From Dirofilaria immitis (Eukaryota > Nematoda > Chromadorea > Rhabditida > Onchocercidae): a stretch of DNA of 64,000 bases. The notes beneath the pieces were generated by a model, which was not told where the DNA came from, ran no database searches, and worked only from the letters and a program-made list of their open reading frames with translations. Of this stretch, positions 52,149 through 63,767 are shown piece after piece. The translations under genes were made by a program, and so were the position numbers. The stretch's first letter is position 1, and each line of letters begins with the position of its first letter. The DNA lies in assembly GCA_024305405.1 (NCBI GenBank), contig JAKNDB010000070.1, positions 938,001-1,002,000 on the forward strand, read 5' to 3'.

Positions 52149-53277
52149 TTTCAGTTATAAGATTATAAATTATTATGTTGTGATGGATTAAATTGTATTT
52201 ACTGTCTTTACTCCTATCATTATATTTTGATTGAGTATCAATAGTGATTGGAATGAAAAATTTTGAATAATAGTTAAATAGAATTGCATGCTTCATCTTA
52301 TACTTTCTATGTTATTTTGCCTCATTATGGAGTCATTTTATTCGTCATTTTCACTGCAATTCAAAAATGTATATCTAATTTTTCTATCGTGTTTTTGTTT
52401 TCTTTCATATGAAAATCAGTTTTTAGTAATTTGCAGCATTTCATCAAATTCAGATGATAAGAAAATAATCTTTAATTTTTAAATTTAAAATTTCTGCTAC
52501 GTTTCAATTTATCAGGATCTGTGTGATTCATGTAATATTGTAACAAAATTCATAAAATTATTTGTTCCGTATAATCAAGATTCCAATGATTTTTAAAATA
52601 TGAAAGTGGTAATGTGATAGAGAAAAGTTATAAATGACATATGTATGATATTCAGAATCAAAGAAATTTGAAGCGCAAGAAAATAGTGTTTTCAGTTGGA
52701 GTATACCGGAAATTTTCACAATCTCTCTTTTTACTAGAAAATGTGATCAATTTTTATTATTAATGATTTGTAAGATGCTTTTGATATCAGTAAAATATTT
52801 TCAATTACAGGAGATATCCGAAATATTCTTTTAAATTATCAGATTGACTTTTTCTAGTCATTCAACCACTTATACGCCTCGTCCGCGTTCTAAATATTAT
52901 GTAGTCTGATAATTCTGCTCATATCTAGTTGATAATGCAATATTATTTCTTAATCTAATTTTGAAAAACATTTATTTAAAAATTTTGCAATAATATCATC
53001 TTTCATACTACTTTATCATTATAGTTTAGTGTTTATTGATTTGATCAAATTTTTCACAAACTGCAATAATCTATTATAAATTTTGCTACTACAGTAATCC
53101 AAAATATGCAAATTAATCGCTAAAAGCAATGGTTTCTGATCGAGAATTATAAAAAATTGAAAATATCATATTTAGAGTCAGATTTTTGGAATTCAAATTT
53201 TGTTAATCTGATTTCCCATTATCTATAAAGGCACAAATAGTCATGCTATTAGTTGTATATTGATCCACCCTATTCAT

Positions 53278-54710
53278 AATTTTATAAATGGGATTCAAAT
53301 TTTTTTTCTTTTATTTTATGTTTATATTTTTCTATATATAAACAATTTCGATTTATTTGTGAAATAATTTTATTATATAATTTTTATTGATAATCATGGA
53401 GCTACAAGGAAAATATAAACGGAAATGTGAGATGGGAAAAATAATGAAGAATGAGGGATGATGGCGAAATCGATCGGTAAATAAGTGGGAAGTGTTGAAA
53501 TAGTCAGGAATATCGGTATTTTTTGATTTTGAAAACCGGAAACTAAGTGATATGTGGAAGATAAATTGAAACTATGAAATGACCGAATATCATCAATTAA
53601 TTAATTTATTTATTTCAAGTTCTGATGCTCCTTATAAAAGTCGAACTTGTCAATTCATGTGACAAAGCAGATGAGATTTTTGATAATCGGGTGATGTTAT
53701 TATGCGTTAAACCATCAGCGACAGTATTAAAATTATTCATTCGTCTGAAGCATTGCAAACAATAAAATATAAACAATATACTAATTAAGAGCCGTAAAAG
53801 TCTAGGGAGAAAGTAAATATTAAGATCTTGGCTTTATATATATATTAAAACAGAAATGCTAGATGGAAAAAACAATGAAGAATGACGGATCAGGGCAAAA
53901 AAATCGACAAATAAGTAGGCAATTTGAAACAGTCAGGAATATCGGTATTTTTTGATTTTGAAAACTAAATGATATGTGGAAATGATTTAACGGTAAATTC
54001 TGCAGTATGAAATTAAATTTTTGAGAAATTTAATATTTATCGAAATAATAATAGGTATTAGGAAGATTTATTTTAGCATCATAGCATTTGCCAGATTCTA
54101 GTAAAATGAATAAACTATACAACTTACATTAAAAATTGAAATAAATATGTTTGTTGTCTAAGATAGGAGTATTTGAAAGATTGCATTATGTAGGGCATTT
54201 TTACAATATTTAATTATACAGAGAATTTCAGTTCGAATATTTAAGTGTTAAATTGAATAAAGTTCAAATTGAAAAGTAAATTAATTCAAATATTTCCAGT
54301 CAGAAATTTCATGCCCATTTTAGTGTGCTTTTAATAAACGAAAAAAGAAGAAATTTTCAGATTCCATTTCACCAAAATTATCGATTGCAATTTCTCGTAA
54401 GCCGGTTAAGTAATCGATTAACAATTCAAACATCGTATGCTAGACGATAATGATTAATTTAGATCAAAGATTAAATTCTTATTAACAAACTTTATATTAA
54501 CTCATTATTTCTTTTTCAGAAACAAACAAAAATCCATTTGTTAGAACACAAAAATTCTTCACTTTAATTCGAGAATGTAGTTAAAAAACACACGTGCATA
54601 TTCGACAAATATTTCATTTTTTAACTTTAAGAAATATATGGCTTCATTTAAATTGAAATCTCTCTAAGATAGGTGTACTTGAAAGATTGCCATCTGTGAA
54701 GTATTGCCTT
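53278..54710 (-). pseudogene. Inverted, shuffled fragments of rgef-1 in the palindrome spacer
   Basis: Segments match rgef-1 on the opposite strand in a scrambled order: 53278-53580 with 38640-38945; 53665-53765 with exon 7 (39071-39195); 53766-53835 with 38990-39066; 53850-53985 with 38640-38790 again; 54010-54175 with exon 5 and flank (38115-38310); 54185-54480 and about 54555-54620 with 36055-36420; 54645-54710 with exon 5 again. The exon 7 copy reads NNFNTVADGLTHNNITR, missing three residues compared with the parent. Two segments are each present twice. These are dead, partly duplicated pieces, not a second functional gene. Confidence 0.85.
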
Positions 54711-54729
54711 AAAATATTTAACTGACGTC

Positions 54730-56855
54730 AAAAACATCGTAGAAATGATCAATACCATGAAGTATTGATTACATTTTCTAGTTAAAAAGAGAGACTGTCG
54801 ATATCTCCAATATACTCCTATTAAAAATATTAATTTCTTGAGTTCAATCATCATGTATCTGCAAATTATTTCGATCCTGAATATCATACATATGTAATTT
54901 TTAATTTACCTCTATCACATTACCATTACATATTTTCAGATTCCGAATATCATAAATATGTAATTTTTAATTTACCTCTATCACATTACCAATTCCATAT
55001 TTTCAGAGCTGTTGCAATCTTGTCCCAAATACGAAACAATTAATTTTATAATTTGTATTACATGTACCACACAACCACTAATAAATTGAAACATAGCGGA
55101 TATTTTAAATTCAAAAATTAAAGTCTATTTTCTTATAATCTGAATTTGATTACAAATCACTAAAAACTAATGTATCAATATGAAAGAAACAAAAATATGG
55201 GAAAAAAATTGACATACACATTTTTGAGCATACATTTTTGCAATGAAAATAATGAATGAAATGAATAATTTCATTCCAGTCACTGTTGGCACTCAACCAA
55301 AAGATAATGATAGTGGTAAAAGACAGTAAATACAATTTAATCCATCACAACATAATAATTTATAGTCTTGTAACTGAAATTATTTCTTTTATTAAAATAT
55401 CCGTGGCAAAGATATCATCGTTTATTATCGGCATCAAGAAATTCATTGTAGATGCTTTCGGCAGAATTTTATGCTTCCTCTTCTTGTGTTTTATCAAATT
55501 ATATTTTCGATTGAATATTTTATTGCACTCATCACATTTGAATTCTTTTTTGTCCGTATGCAGCGTTCGTATATGAGCTCGCAGGCTTTGCAAATATTCA
55601 TATTTCCTGTTGCATATGTTGCATTTGAATTGTTTTTCGCCCTTATGCTTTTCCGTATGCTTGATCAATATATGAGTTTTCAAGTTTCGCAGATATCCAT
55701 ATTTCCTACTGCATATGTTGCATTTGAATTCGTTTTTGCTTGTATGCGCGTTAATGTGATCTTTCAGAGTGAACCGATATGCGAATTGCTTATCGCATAT
55801 ATCACATTTGAATTTCGTTTTGTTTTCATGAATTAGGTTTATATGACGTATAAGGCCACCTTTACTAGTATATTTCTTCCCGCATGCATTACATCCAAAT
55901 TCTTCGTTTGCATTTGTCCTATTATGAGCGTGCAGATGGAATGAGTATTGCAATTGCTTACCACATATGTTATTTGCTTGAATTGAATGATCGCTTTCAT
56001 TTGACACCTGTATGGTGAGAAATGATTTATATTATATAATTTGATGATTATTTTTCCTGCAACTTTTACAAACGTTCTTAATAAATAGAATTCACAGATA
56101 TCAGCATGGAATCTTCTATCAATGACATTTCATCAATATTTAATTACTAATATAATTTAGAAACAATTTAGGGATAGTAATAGTGGTTTGAAAAGGGTAA
56201 AAATATTCCCAATTTTTTTCTGTAAGAAAATAATCTATTCTTAACTAAATAGAAACATTTCTAAACATGGATATTTAATTTCTATACTGAGAACAATGAC
56301 TTGTTCACTTACTGGTGCTTGTGCGATATATGACGGCAAGGTAATGATTGCAACATAATAGAAAAATAACATGCTGATCTGATCTGATTTGCCGGATAAT
56401 TTCTGCCAGTAAACAATAGCTGCGTGAACGACAGAAATTTAATATGGAATTCTGGAAAGCATTTTATATAAATATTCTTCAAAATATATAATTACAAATT
56501 TTTAAAAACAACTAACCAGTCCAGCAATATAACAACTATTGCAATCGAGGAAAGAACTGTTTTTATGAAGTTCGATAACAGTGTGATCTATGATCAAAAA
56601 AATTCATACAATTTTAATCCTTTTGCATAATAATTTCAGCTTTACTTCTCTCTAAATTTATTGTTAGTAGAATTAAAAATCATAGAATTATAAGTATCTA
56701 TGTTGAATTTTGACGTAATCCTTTATTACAGAATAATGTGAAGCCATCGATGAATTATTACAGTAATTCAATATGCGGAAAGTAACTGAGGGAATTACTT
56801 CTATTACTTTATTTTGTACATTTTTAGAATGCTATGATAATTTTTATATGATTTT
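54730..56855 (+). repeat. Third, diverged copy of the inner arm sequence in the spacer
   Basis: The segment runs in the same direction as the right arm and aligns with about 57,770-59,820, with many substitutions and indels. It contains the intact zinc-finger gene. A 70-bp direct duplication (containing gtaatttttaatttacctc) lies at 54,880-55,010 within it. Confidence 0.8.
55360..56372 (-). CDS. Two-exon C2H2 zinc-finger protein with signal-peptide-like N-terminus (235 aa)
   Basis: Exon 1 is 56372-56313 (60 bp; MLFFYYVAIITLPSYIAQAP, donor GTAAGT at 56312-56307). Exon 2 is 56007-55360 (acceptor accatacag, TGA or TAA end at 55360). The join is in phase: AQAP then VSNESDHS. Exon 2 has a degenerate first finger (NICGKQLQYSFHLHAH, first Cys lost) and five complete C2H2 fingers, each with CxxC, a linker and H-x3-5-H: starting at FGCNACGKKY, FKCDICDKQF, FKCNICSRKY, FKCNICNRKY and FKCDECNKIF. 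The tail LPKASTMNFLMPIINDDIF is not a known domain. C2H2 proteins normally act in the nucleus; a hydrophobic secretory N-terminus is unusual. The frame is open a little upstream of the ATG after an acceptor-like cacgcag, so an extra 5' exon that would make the hydrophobic stretch internal cannot be excluded. Confidence 0.8.
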
Positions 56856-57270
56856 CCATCTTATTTGTTGCGCGATTTTTGTAGTAATTACTTTCGATGA
56901 TATCTCTGCTCGATCTATTATCGATAAGAAATTTCATATAGATTTCTTGAAAAAGATTCTATAAGCTTTAATAAAAGGAAGAGATTTCAACTGAAATAAT
57001 AAAATTTAGGTTCAAAGTGAATAATTAAATATATGATTAACATGCATTCAAAACATTTATATCAAAGCTTGTTTTCACAATAATGCAAGTTGATAATAAT
57101 ATTTTGTATCCAAATTATTTATATTGTTCTTTTGATATGTTTTATGATTTTATTTGCTTCTGATATTTCATTATGATAATATCTCATTATGATTTTTTTC
57201 TCTGTTTGCTAATACAGTAAGATTTTACTCAAATTTTCTATTAACATACTTTGCTTTTTACAACAATGAA
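56856..57270. other. Unassigned end of the spacer
   Basis: AT-rich sequence with no match that I see elsewhere in the window. The 63-codon frame at 56773-56964 starts inside the diverged arm copy and has no support. Confidence 0.4.
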
Positions 57271-58394
57271 TAGGGTGGATCAATATACAACTAATAGCAT
57301 GACTATTTGTGCCTTTATAGATAATGGGAAATCAGATTAACAAAATTTGAATTCCAAAAATCTGACTCTAAATATGATATTTTCAATTTTTTATAATTCT
57401 CGATCAGAAACCATTGCTTTTAGCGATTAATTTGCATATTTTGGATTACTGTAGTAGCAAAATTTATAATAGATTATTACAGTTTGTGAAAAATTTGATC
57501 AAATCAATAAACACTAAACTATAATGATAAAGTAGTATGAAAGATGATATTATTGCAAAATTTTTAAATAAATGTTTTTCAAAATTAGATTAAGAAATAA
57601 TATTGCATTATCAACTAGATATGAGCAGAATTATCAGACTACATAATATTTAGAACGCGGACGAGGCGTATAAGTGGTTGAATGACTAGAAAAAGTCAAT
57701 CTGATAATTTAAAGGAATATTTCGGATATCTCCTGTAATTGAAAATATTTTACTGATATCAAAAGCATCTTACAAATCATTAATAATAAAAATTGATCAC
57801 ATTTTCTAGTAAAAAGAGAGATTGTGAAAATTTCCGGTATACTCCAACTGAAAACACTATTTTCTTGCGCTTCAAATTTCTTTGATTCTGAATATCATAC
57901 ATATGTCATTTATAACTTTTCTCTATCACATTACCACTTTCATATTTTAAAAATCATTGGAATCTTGATTATACGGAACAAATAATTTTATGAATTTTGT
58001 TACAATATTACATGAATCACACAGATCCTGATAAATTGAAACGTAGCAGAAATTTTAAATTTAAAAATTAAAGATTATTTTCTTATCATCTGAATTTGAT
58101 GAAATGCTGCAAATTACTAAAAACTGATTTTCATATGAAAGAAAACAAAAACACGATAGAAAAATTAGATATACATTTTTGAATTGCAGTGAAAATGACG
58201 AATAAAATGACTCCATAATGAGGCAAAATAACATAGAAAGTATAAGATGAAGCATGCAATTCTATTTAACTATTATTCAAAATTTTTCATTCCAATCACT
58301 ATTGATACTCAATCAAAATATAATGATAGGAGTAAAGACAGTAAATACAATTTAATCCATCACAACATAATAATTTATAATCTTATAACTGAAA

Positions 58395-59321
58395 TTATTT
58401 TTTTATTAAAATATCCGTGGCAAAGATATCATCGTTTATTATCGGCATCAAGAAATTCATTGTAGATGCTTTCGGTAGAATTCTATGCTTCATCTTCTTG
58501 TGTTGCTTCAAATTAAAATTTCGATTGAATATTTTGTTGCACTCATCATCCACATTTGAGTTTATTTTTTGTCCGCATGCATTATTCTTATATGAGCTCG
58601 CAGGCTTTGCAGATATTCGTATTTCCTATCGCATATATTGCATTTGAATTGTTTTTCGTCCCTATGCTTTATCAGTATATGTGCTTTTAAACTTCGCAGA
58701 TATTCATATTTCACCGCATATACTGCATATGAATTCGTTTTTGCCTATATGTGTGAAAATGTGATCTTTCAGAATGTACCGATATGCGAATTAGGTTTAT
58801 ATGACTGTAAGGTCACTTTTACGAGTATATTTCTTCCCGCATGCATTACATACGAATTCTTTGTTTGCATTTGTCCTATTATGAGCGTGCAGATCGAATG
58901 AGTATTGTAGTTGCTTACCACATATGTTATTTGCTTGAAATAATTGATTGTTTTTATTTAATACTTATAACATTGAGATATGATTTATACTATATAATTT
59001 GATGATTATTTTTCCTGCAACTTTTACAGACGTTCTTAATAAATAGAATTCACAGATATCAGTATGGAATCTTCTATCAATGACATTTCATGAATATTTA
59101 ATTACTAATATAATTTAGAAACAATTTAGATATAATAGTGGTTTGAAAAGGGTAAAAATATTCCCATTTTTTTCTGTAGAAAAAAATCCAATCTTAACTA
59201 AAAATATTTCTAAACATGGATATTTAGTTTCTATACTGAAAACAGTGACTTCTTTACTTACTGGTGCTTGTACGATATATGACGGCAAGGTAATGATTGC
59301 AACATAATAGAAAAATAACAT
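58395..59321 (-). pseudogene. Broken copy of the secreted C2H2 zinc-finger gene, right arm
   Basis: Exact mirror of the left-arm pseudogene, with the same intact signal-peptide exon (59321-59262), the same lost acceptor and the same finger deletion. Both arm copies therefore share all major lesions, which the spacer copy lacks: decay came before the arm duplication, or gene conversion spread it. Confidence 0.8.
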
Positions 59322-60324
59322 GCTGATCTGATCTGGTTTGCTGATCTGATCTGATTTGCGGATAATTTCTGCCAGTAAACAATAGCTGCGTGAACGACAG
59401 AAATTTAATATGAAATTCATATAAATATTCTTCAAAATATATAATCACAAATTTTTAAAAACAACTAACCAGTCCAGCAACATAACAACTATTGCAACTG
59501 AGGAATGAACTGTTTTTATGAAGTCTTATAAATCGTGTGATTTATGATCTCAAAAATTCAAACCCTTTTGGCTAATAATTTTAGCTTTATTTCTCTCTAA
59601 ATTTATTGTCAGTAGAATCAAAAAATCATAGAATTATAAATATCTGTTAGAAATGAATTTTGACTTAATCCTTTATTACAGAATAATGTGAAATCATCGG
59701 TGAATTATTACAGTTATTCAATATGCAGAAATATTTATAATAAATATTCAAAATCATTTGTAACTCAAAGTATTGCATTATTCTTTATTTTTAGAATGCT
59801 GTGATAATTGCTATATGATTATTGATAATGAGGAAATCAGATCAGCAAAATTTCAATTCCAGAAATAACTTTAAAGTGATATATTTAATTTTTCTTGATT
59901 CCCGATGAAAAACCGTTACTTTTAGCGGTGAAAAATTTGCATATTTTGGATTACTGTAGAAGTAAAATTTATAATAAAATATTACAATTTGCGAAAAACT
60001 TGATTAAGTCAATAAACATTAAATTGCAGTGATAAAATAGTAGAATGATAATAATATATATTTATTAAAAAACTTCTAAATAAATAAATATTTTTCTAAA
60101 TTAAATTAAGAAACAATATTGGATCAACAATTATGCGAGAATAGAATTATCAGATTCATCGTTAGAAGGCAGACGGTGATATAACTGGTCCAATGATTAG
60201 AAAAAGCTTCGAATATTCCTTATAACTGATTAAAACATTATTAGCTTACACAATTTCAAACTTCAACTGATTGATATAACCATTTTATATGACACGATGA
60301 AAAAATTTCTTCTAAACTTGCTAC

Positions 60325-60857
60325 AGTTAAACTTCATCACGAAGTAAAACTTTATCATTATCTATATAATTTACTTCTTTATGTAATACAATTCCATGGT
60401 TACATATGGGCTTAAATGACTCTGCAGTGTAAGCAAATCATCTTTCTTCAAATCTATCATATACTTGATAGATGAATAGTTTTAAATGCCTGATTGACAT
60501 TAGCGGATACATTTTAATTTTTCTAAAGTTTCCAAATAATATGCATTGTTCTGCTTCGACACAAGGGATGTCACTGCGGAGTTAAGGCCAAATTAATAGT
60601 TTAAAAATTGAAATATCAAAAGGCAGTAGTTGACAAAAGTAGTTTGACTTTTACAATTTTTAATATTGAGTGAATTTCGAAGAACAATTGAATGAATAAA
60701 AGCAACTATTAATCTAAAAACTATGATACTCCCTGATTCAAATCAATAAATCATTAATTAATGCTGATAATATTTCTTGCTATTTCCGAAAACTCTTTCA
60801 ATTTTTTCCTTACCATAATGCATTTAATTTGGTTTCATCACTGTCAAATACTAAAAC
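60325..60857 (-). pseudogene. Unrecognised decayed gene piece, right-arm copy
   Basis: Mirror of 49685-50216, with the same splice sites and the same in-frame stop. Family unknown. Confidence 0.4.
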
Positions 60858-61958
60858 TGAAAACATACGAATTTTTCTCATACACTTTTGAATACTACTG
60901 ACCCATCATTTTATTAGATTATTCATATTTTTCTATCCTCAGAATATCAAATTCTCTTCATTATATATTTAATAATTTTGATACTGCTTGAATGTTTTTT
61001 CAAATTCCGCACAGCTCTTGGAAGTTTTTTCGGTTCTTATTAAACAATTACATGCTTTTTATCATATAATTAATCACTCAATACCAATGGATCCCTACAA
61101 ATACCTAACGAAATTCTATATTCTTTGTTTGAAATTTTTATAAAGGTAAGTTTAAATCCAAAAGATATGTGAATTAATAAGGCAATAAACGCTTTGAATC
61201 GGATAAAGCTTTTATATATTATAAATTCTTTCAATGATTTTGCATTTCAAAGATATCTCTCTGGTTTGTTTTCAGACAAATATTTTTCAGAACAGCGATA
61301 AGAAATTTTATATTTCCGAGAAAATATTATTTTGGTTTATTTATAAATTGAAAATTGGTTATTCTTGATGCTTATGATGAAAGGTTCCTTATGATGAAAG
61401 GTTCCTTATGATGAAGGTCTCAAATTTAAATTTTCCAAAAATATTAAATATTGCTTTCTTTTTTCTTCTTTCAATACTTGAAAGCAAAATAAATATGATG
61501 CTCTCCAATGCCTCAACTTTGAAGCATCCAAATTTAGAAACATGAAGGCTACAGGCTCATGAATTTTTGGCTAACAAATGTCAGCTATCTAATATAATGT
61601 TAAGAAAGAGCTACATTTTCCTTCCCGTTTTATGGTCTAATTTGAATAGGCTATAAAATTCAGAATTTTTGATAAAAATTGAATTGTAATTCAGGCAAGT
61701 ATTTCGACATCCTTTCCCATTCTTCAGTTTCTTATTTCTTAGTTTTCATTTCATGTACGACAGTATCAGTCACAAATATAATTGCGCAGTTTCATAATAA
61801 ACATATATTTGAAATGTTATATTATATTTCTCAAAAAAATTTCATATCTCTATATACTGTATCTTTTAGCGAAACGCATGCACGCTCTTAAAGGAATGTA
61901 AAATTTCTTTGAAAAATTTTGTCTTTCAAAATATTGCCTGTCATTTAATTCTATTCAG

Positions 61959-62057
61959 CTGTGGATTTATGCCAACATTGAGAAATATGCTAAATTGGAC
62001 GATGCTAAAGTGTTGATAGCATTTCGTGGGGAAGTTGATAGTACTAAATTTAAATGA
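61959..62057 (+). CDS. Unrecognised exon, right-arm copy
   Basis: Mirror of 48482-48580: acceptor ttctattcag, then LWIYANIEKYAKLDDAK and VLIAFRGEVDSTKFK, TGA at 62055-62057. It lies 240 bp upstream of the peptide-precursor gene on the same strand and might be the last exon of a gene whose earlier exons are around 61,680-61,800, where a hydrophobic stretch (VSYFLVFISCTTVSV) is encoded. That link is inference. Confidence 0.4.
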   Translation: MWIYANIEKYAKLDDAKVLIAFRGEVDSTKFK

Positions 62058-62297
62058 GAACTTTTTTCATTAATCAATTTAATTCAAAAATTATCCATTC
62101 TTTGAAGAAGTATTTATGGACGCCATTATAAATAATTTGCAATTAAAAGTTATATAAATTGATAAGCTCAATGATTTCAATCATTTTCAGAGAATATTCG
62201 AAATATTCTTCTAAATCATCAGTTCTTTTTCTTCAGTCGTTGAACTTCTTTATCCCATTACTCGATCGTTTTAGTCATACAGAAATTTCTGCTAACG

Positions 62298-63625
62298 ATG
62301 AATCTGATAGTATTCGGCATTCTACTAGTCACAATATTCCAGAAACAATTTTCAGCCCAAGAAGCAGTTTCCAATGATGTTTCCTACGAATTCAGTAAGT
62401 TTTCTAATTCAATGACTGACTGAGAATGAATATTTTCAAACTCCAAAAAATTGGTTACTCAAAATATTCTTTAAAAATCGTCAGCCTGTAATTTTTTAAA
62501 AAAAAAGAAAATATTCGATAAACTTTAATGATTGGCGTTTGATATTATTTCGAAGTTTACAGAAATATATTATTTACATATTTTTCATCATTCATTACTT
62601 AAAATATTGGAAGAAATATAAAAAGCATAAAATAGAAGCAAGCATGCATCTTGTAATTTTCAATGAAATTAACAAAGAGAAACTGAGTAGGTTGGGGCTG
62701 GGGATTAAGCCTCCAATATTAATGAAACATCTGAGAAATATGCTACATTTGCATCGGAGATATGTCTTTCTTTTTGCTTTTCGTTTTTCGCTCTTTCGCT
62801 AATATTTTCTTGCCAATGAATGTTTTTGAATTCAATAATTTCAAATTCTCGAACACTTTAAGAATTTCAAAAATTTTGCCCACTAATATTATTTATATAT
62901 GCTTGTATAAGCAATACTAAGTATCCATATAAATTAAAAATATATAAGAATGATTTAATAATCTATGCTAGCTAATTTAATTAGATATAAAGTAATATTA
63001 AAATATTGAAAAGACAATGATTCTATTTTCATATCATTCGAAATTTGTTAAATTCAATTCATTTGGAAGTTTATGTATTTTGTTAAAGATGAATATATAT
63101 ATACATATAAAATAATGTTAACTGAACAGAAATTAAAGGCTCAGATTTCAATATTTGCAGCTTAGAGTCACATCATTAAAGTGAACTTAAGTCAAATTAT
63201 CAGCTTATTATGATTAACTACATTGTGGTACTATGCTTTTCAGTGAATCCGAATTCGAATTCATTAAGATCAAATTTAAACTCATATGCGGATCAAGCGA
63301 ATGACAAGTATGTGATGAAAGTAGATATGAAATCTGATAGGTTTGAAGTCTCAAGAAGCTAACAGTTTTTTATAATTTTTCTGTGCTATTCATTTACTAC
63401 ATGAAAAGATTAAGAAATCAAATTAAAAAAAAAAAAAAACGATAAGTAGATTTAGCATTCCAAGAAAAAAGAAACAAAAAGTTGGATTCATATCTTCATT
63501 GCTTTATTGATTTTAAAATCCTTCATTTCAGATTATTTGAGCTAGAAAATAATAAGCGAACAAAACGACTAATACCGTCGCCAGCAAAGATGGCCGGAAA
63601 ACTTATGTGCAGTTTGGTTGGATAA
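62298..63625 (+). CDS. Small secreted basic-peptide precursor, right-arm copy (84 aa)
   Basis: Exons 62298-62394 (97 bp), 63244-63307 (64 bp) and 63532-63625 (94 bp) give 255 bp, exactly 85 codons with the TAA. The signal peptide (MNLIVFGILLVTIF) and middle exon match the left-arm copy. Exon 3 reads LFELENNKRTKR, then LIPSPAKMAGKLMCSLVG and the stop, and lacks the AERSK insertion of the other copy. All splice sites are canonical and the frame is uninterrupted in both copies despite the 15-bp difference, which argues for selection on the reading frame. I cannot assign it to a known neuropeptide or antimicrobial family. The long second intron contains AT-rich sequence and a decayed relative of the exon at 61959-62057. 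Confidence 0.6.
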
Positions 63626-63767
63626 AAATAATTACCTGATATATTTATTTCCGTAAACGATATTTTTTAGCATTACTTATTTTGTTTCTTCACTTCTCTT
63701 TTCCCATTCTTGTCACACTATTCATTTTACTATTATTAATAAATCATTACATTTTATAAACGTTGAG

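Larger units (their letters stand above)
46675..53270 (+). repeat. Left arm of giant inverted repeat
   Basis: The arm is the reverse complement of 57271-63858. Position sums of matching points stay within 110,538-110,543 over most of its length (for example 48241 with 62298, 51222 with 59321, 53270 with 57271), so there are almost no large indels. Inside the arms I mostly see differences in homopolymer length. The outer 250 bases are clearly diverged, and a 15-bp indel lies in the last exon of the peptide gene. Confidence 0.95.

Noticed and set aside
55286..55836. Plus-strand open frames of 96 and 121 codons
   Set aside because: They are antisense shadows of the C2H2 zinc-finger exon.
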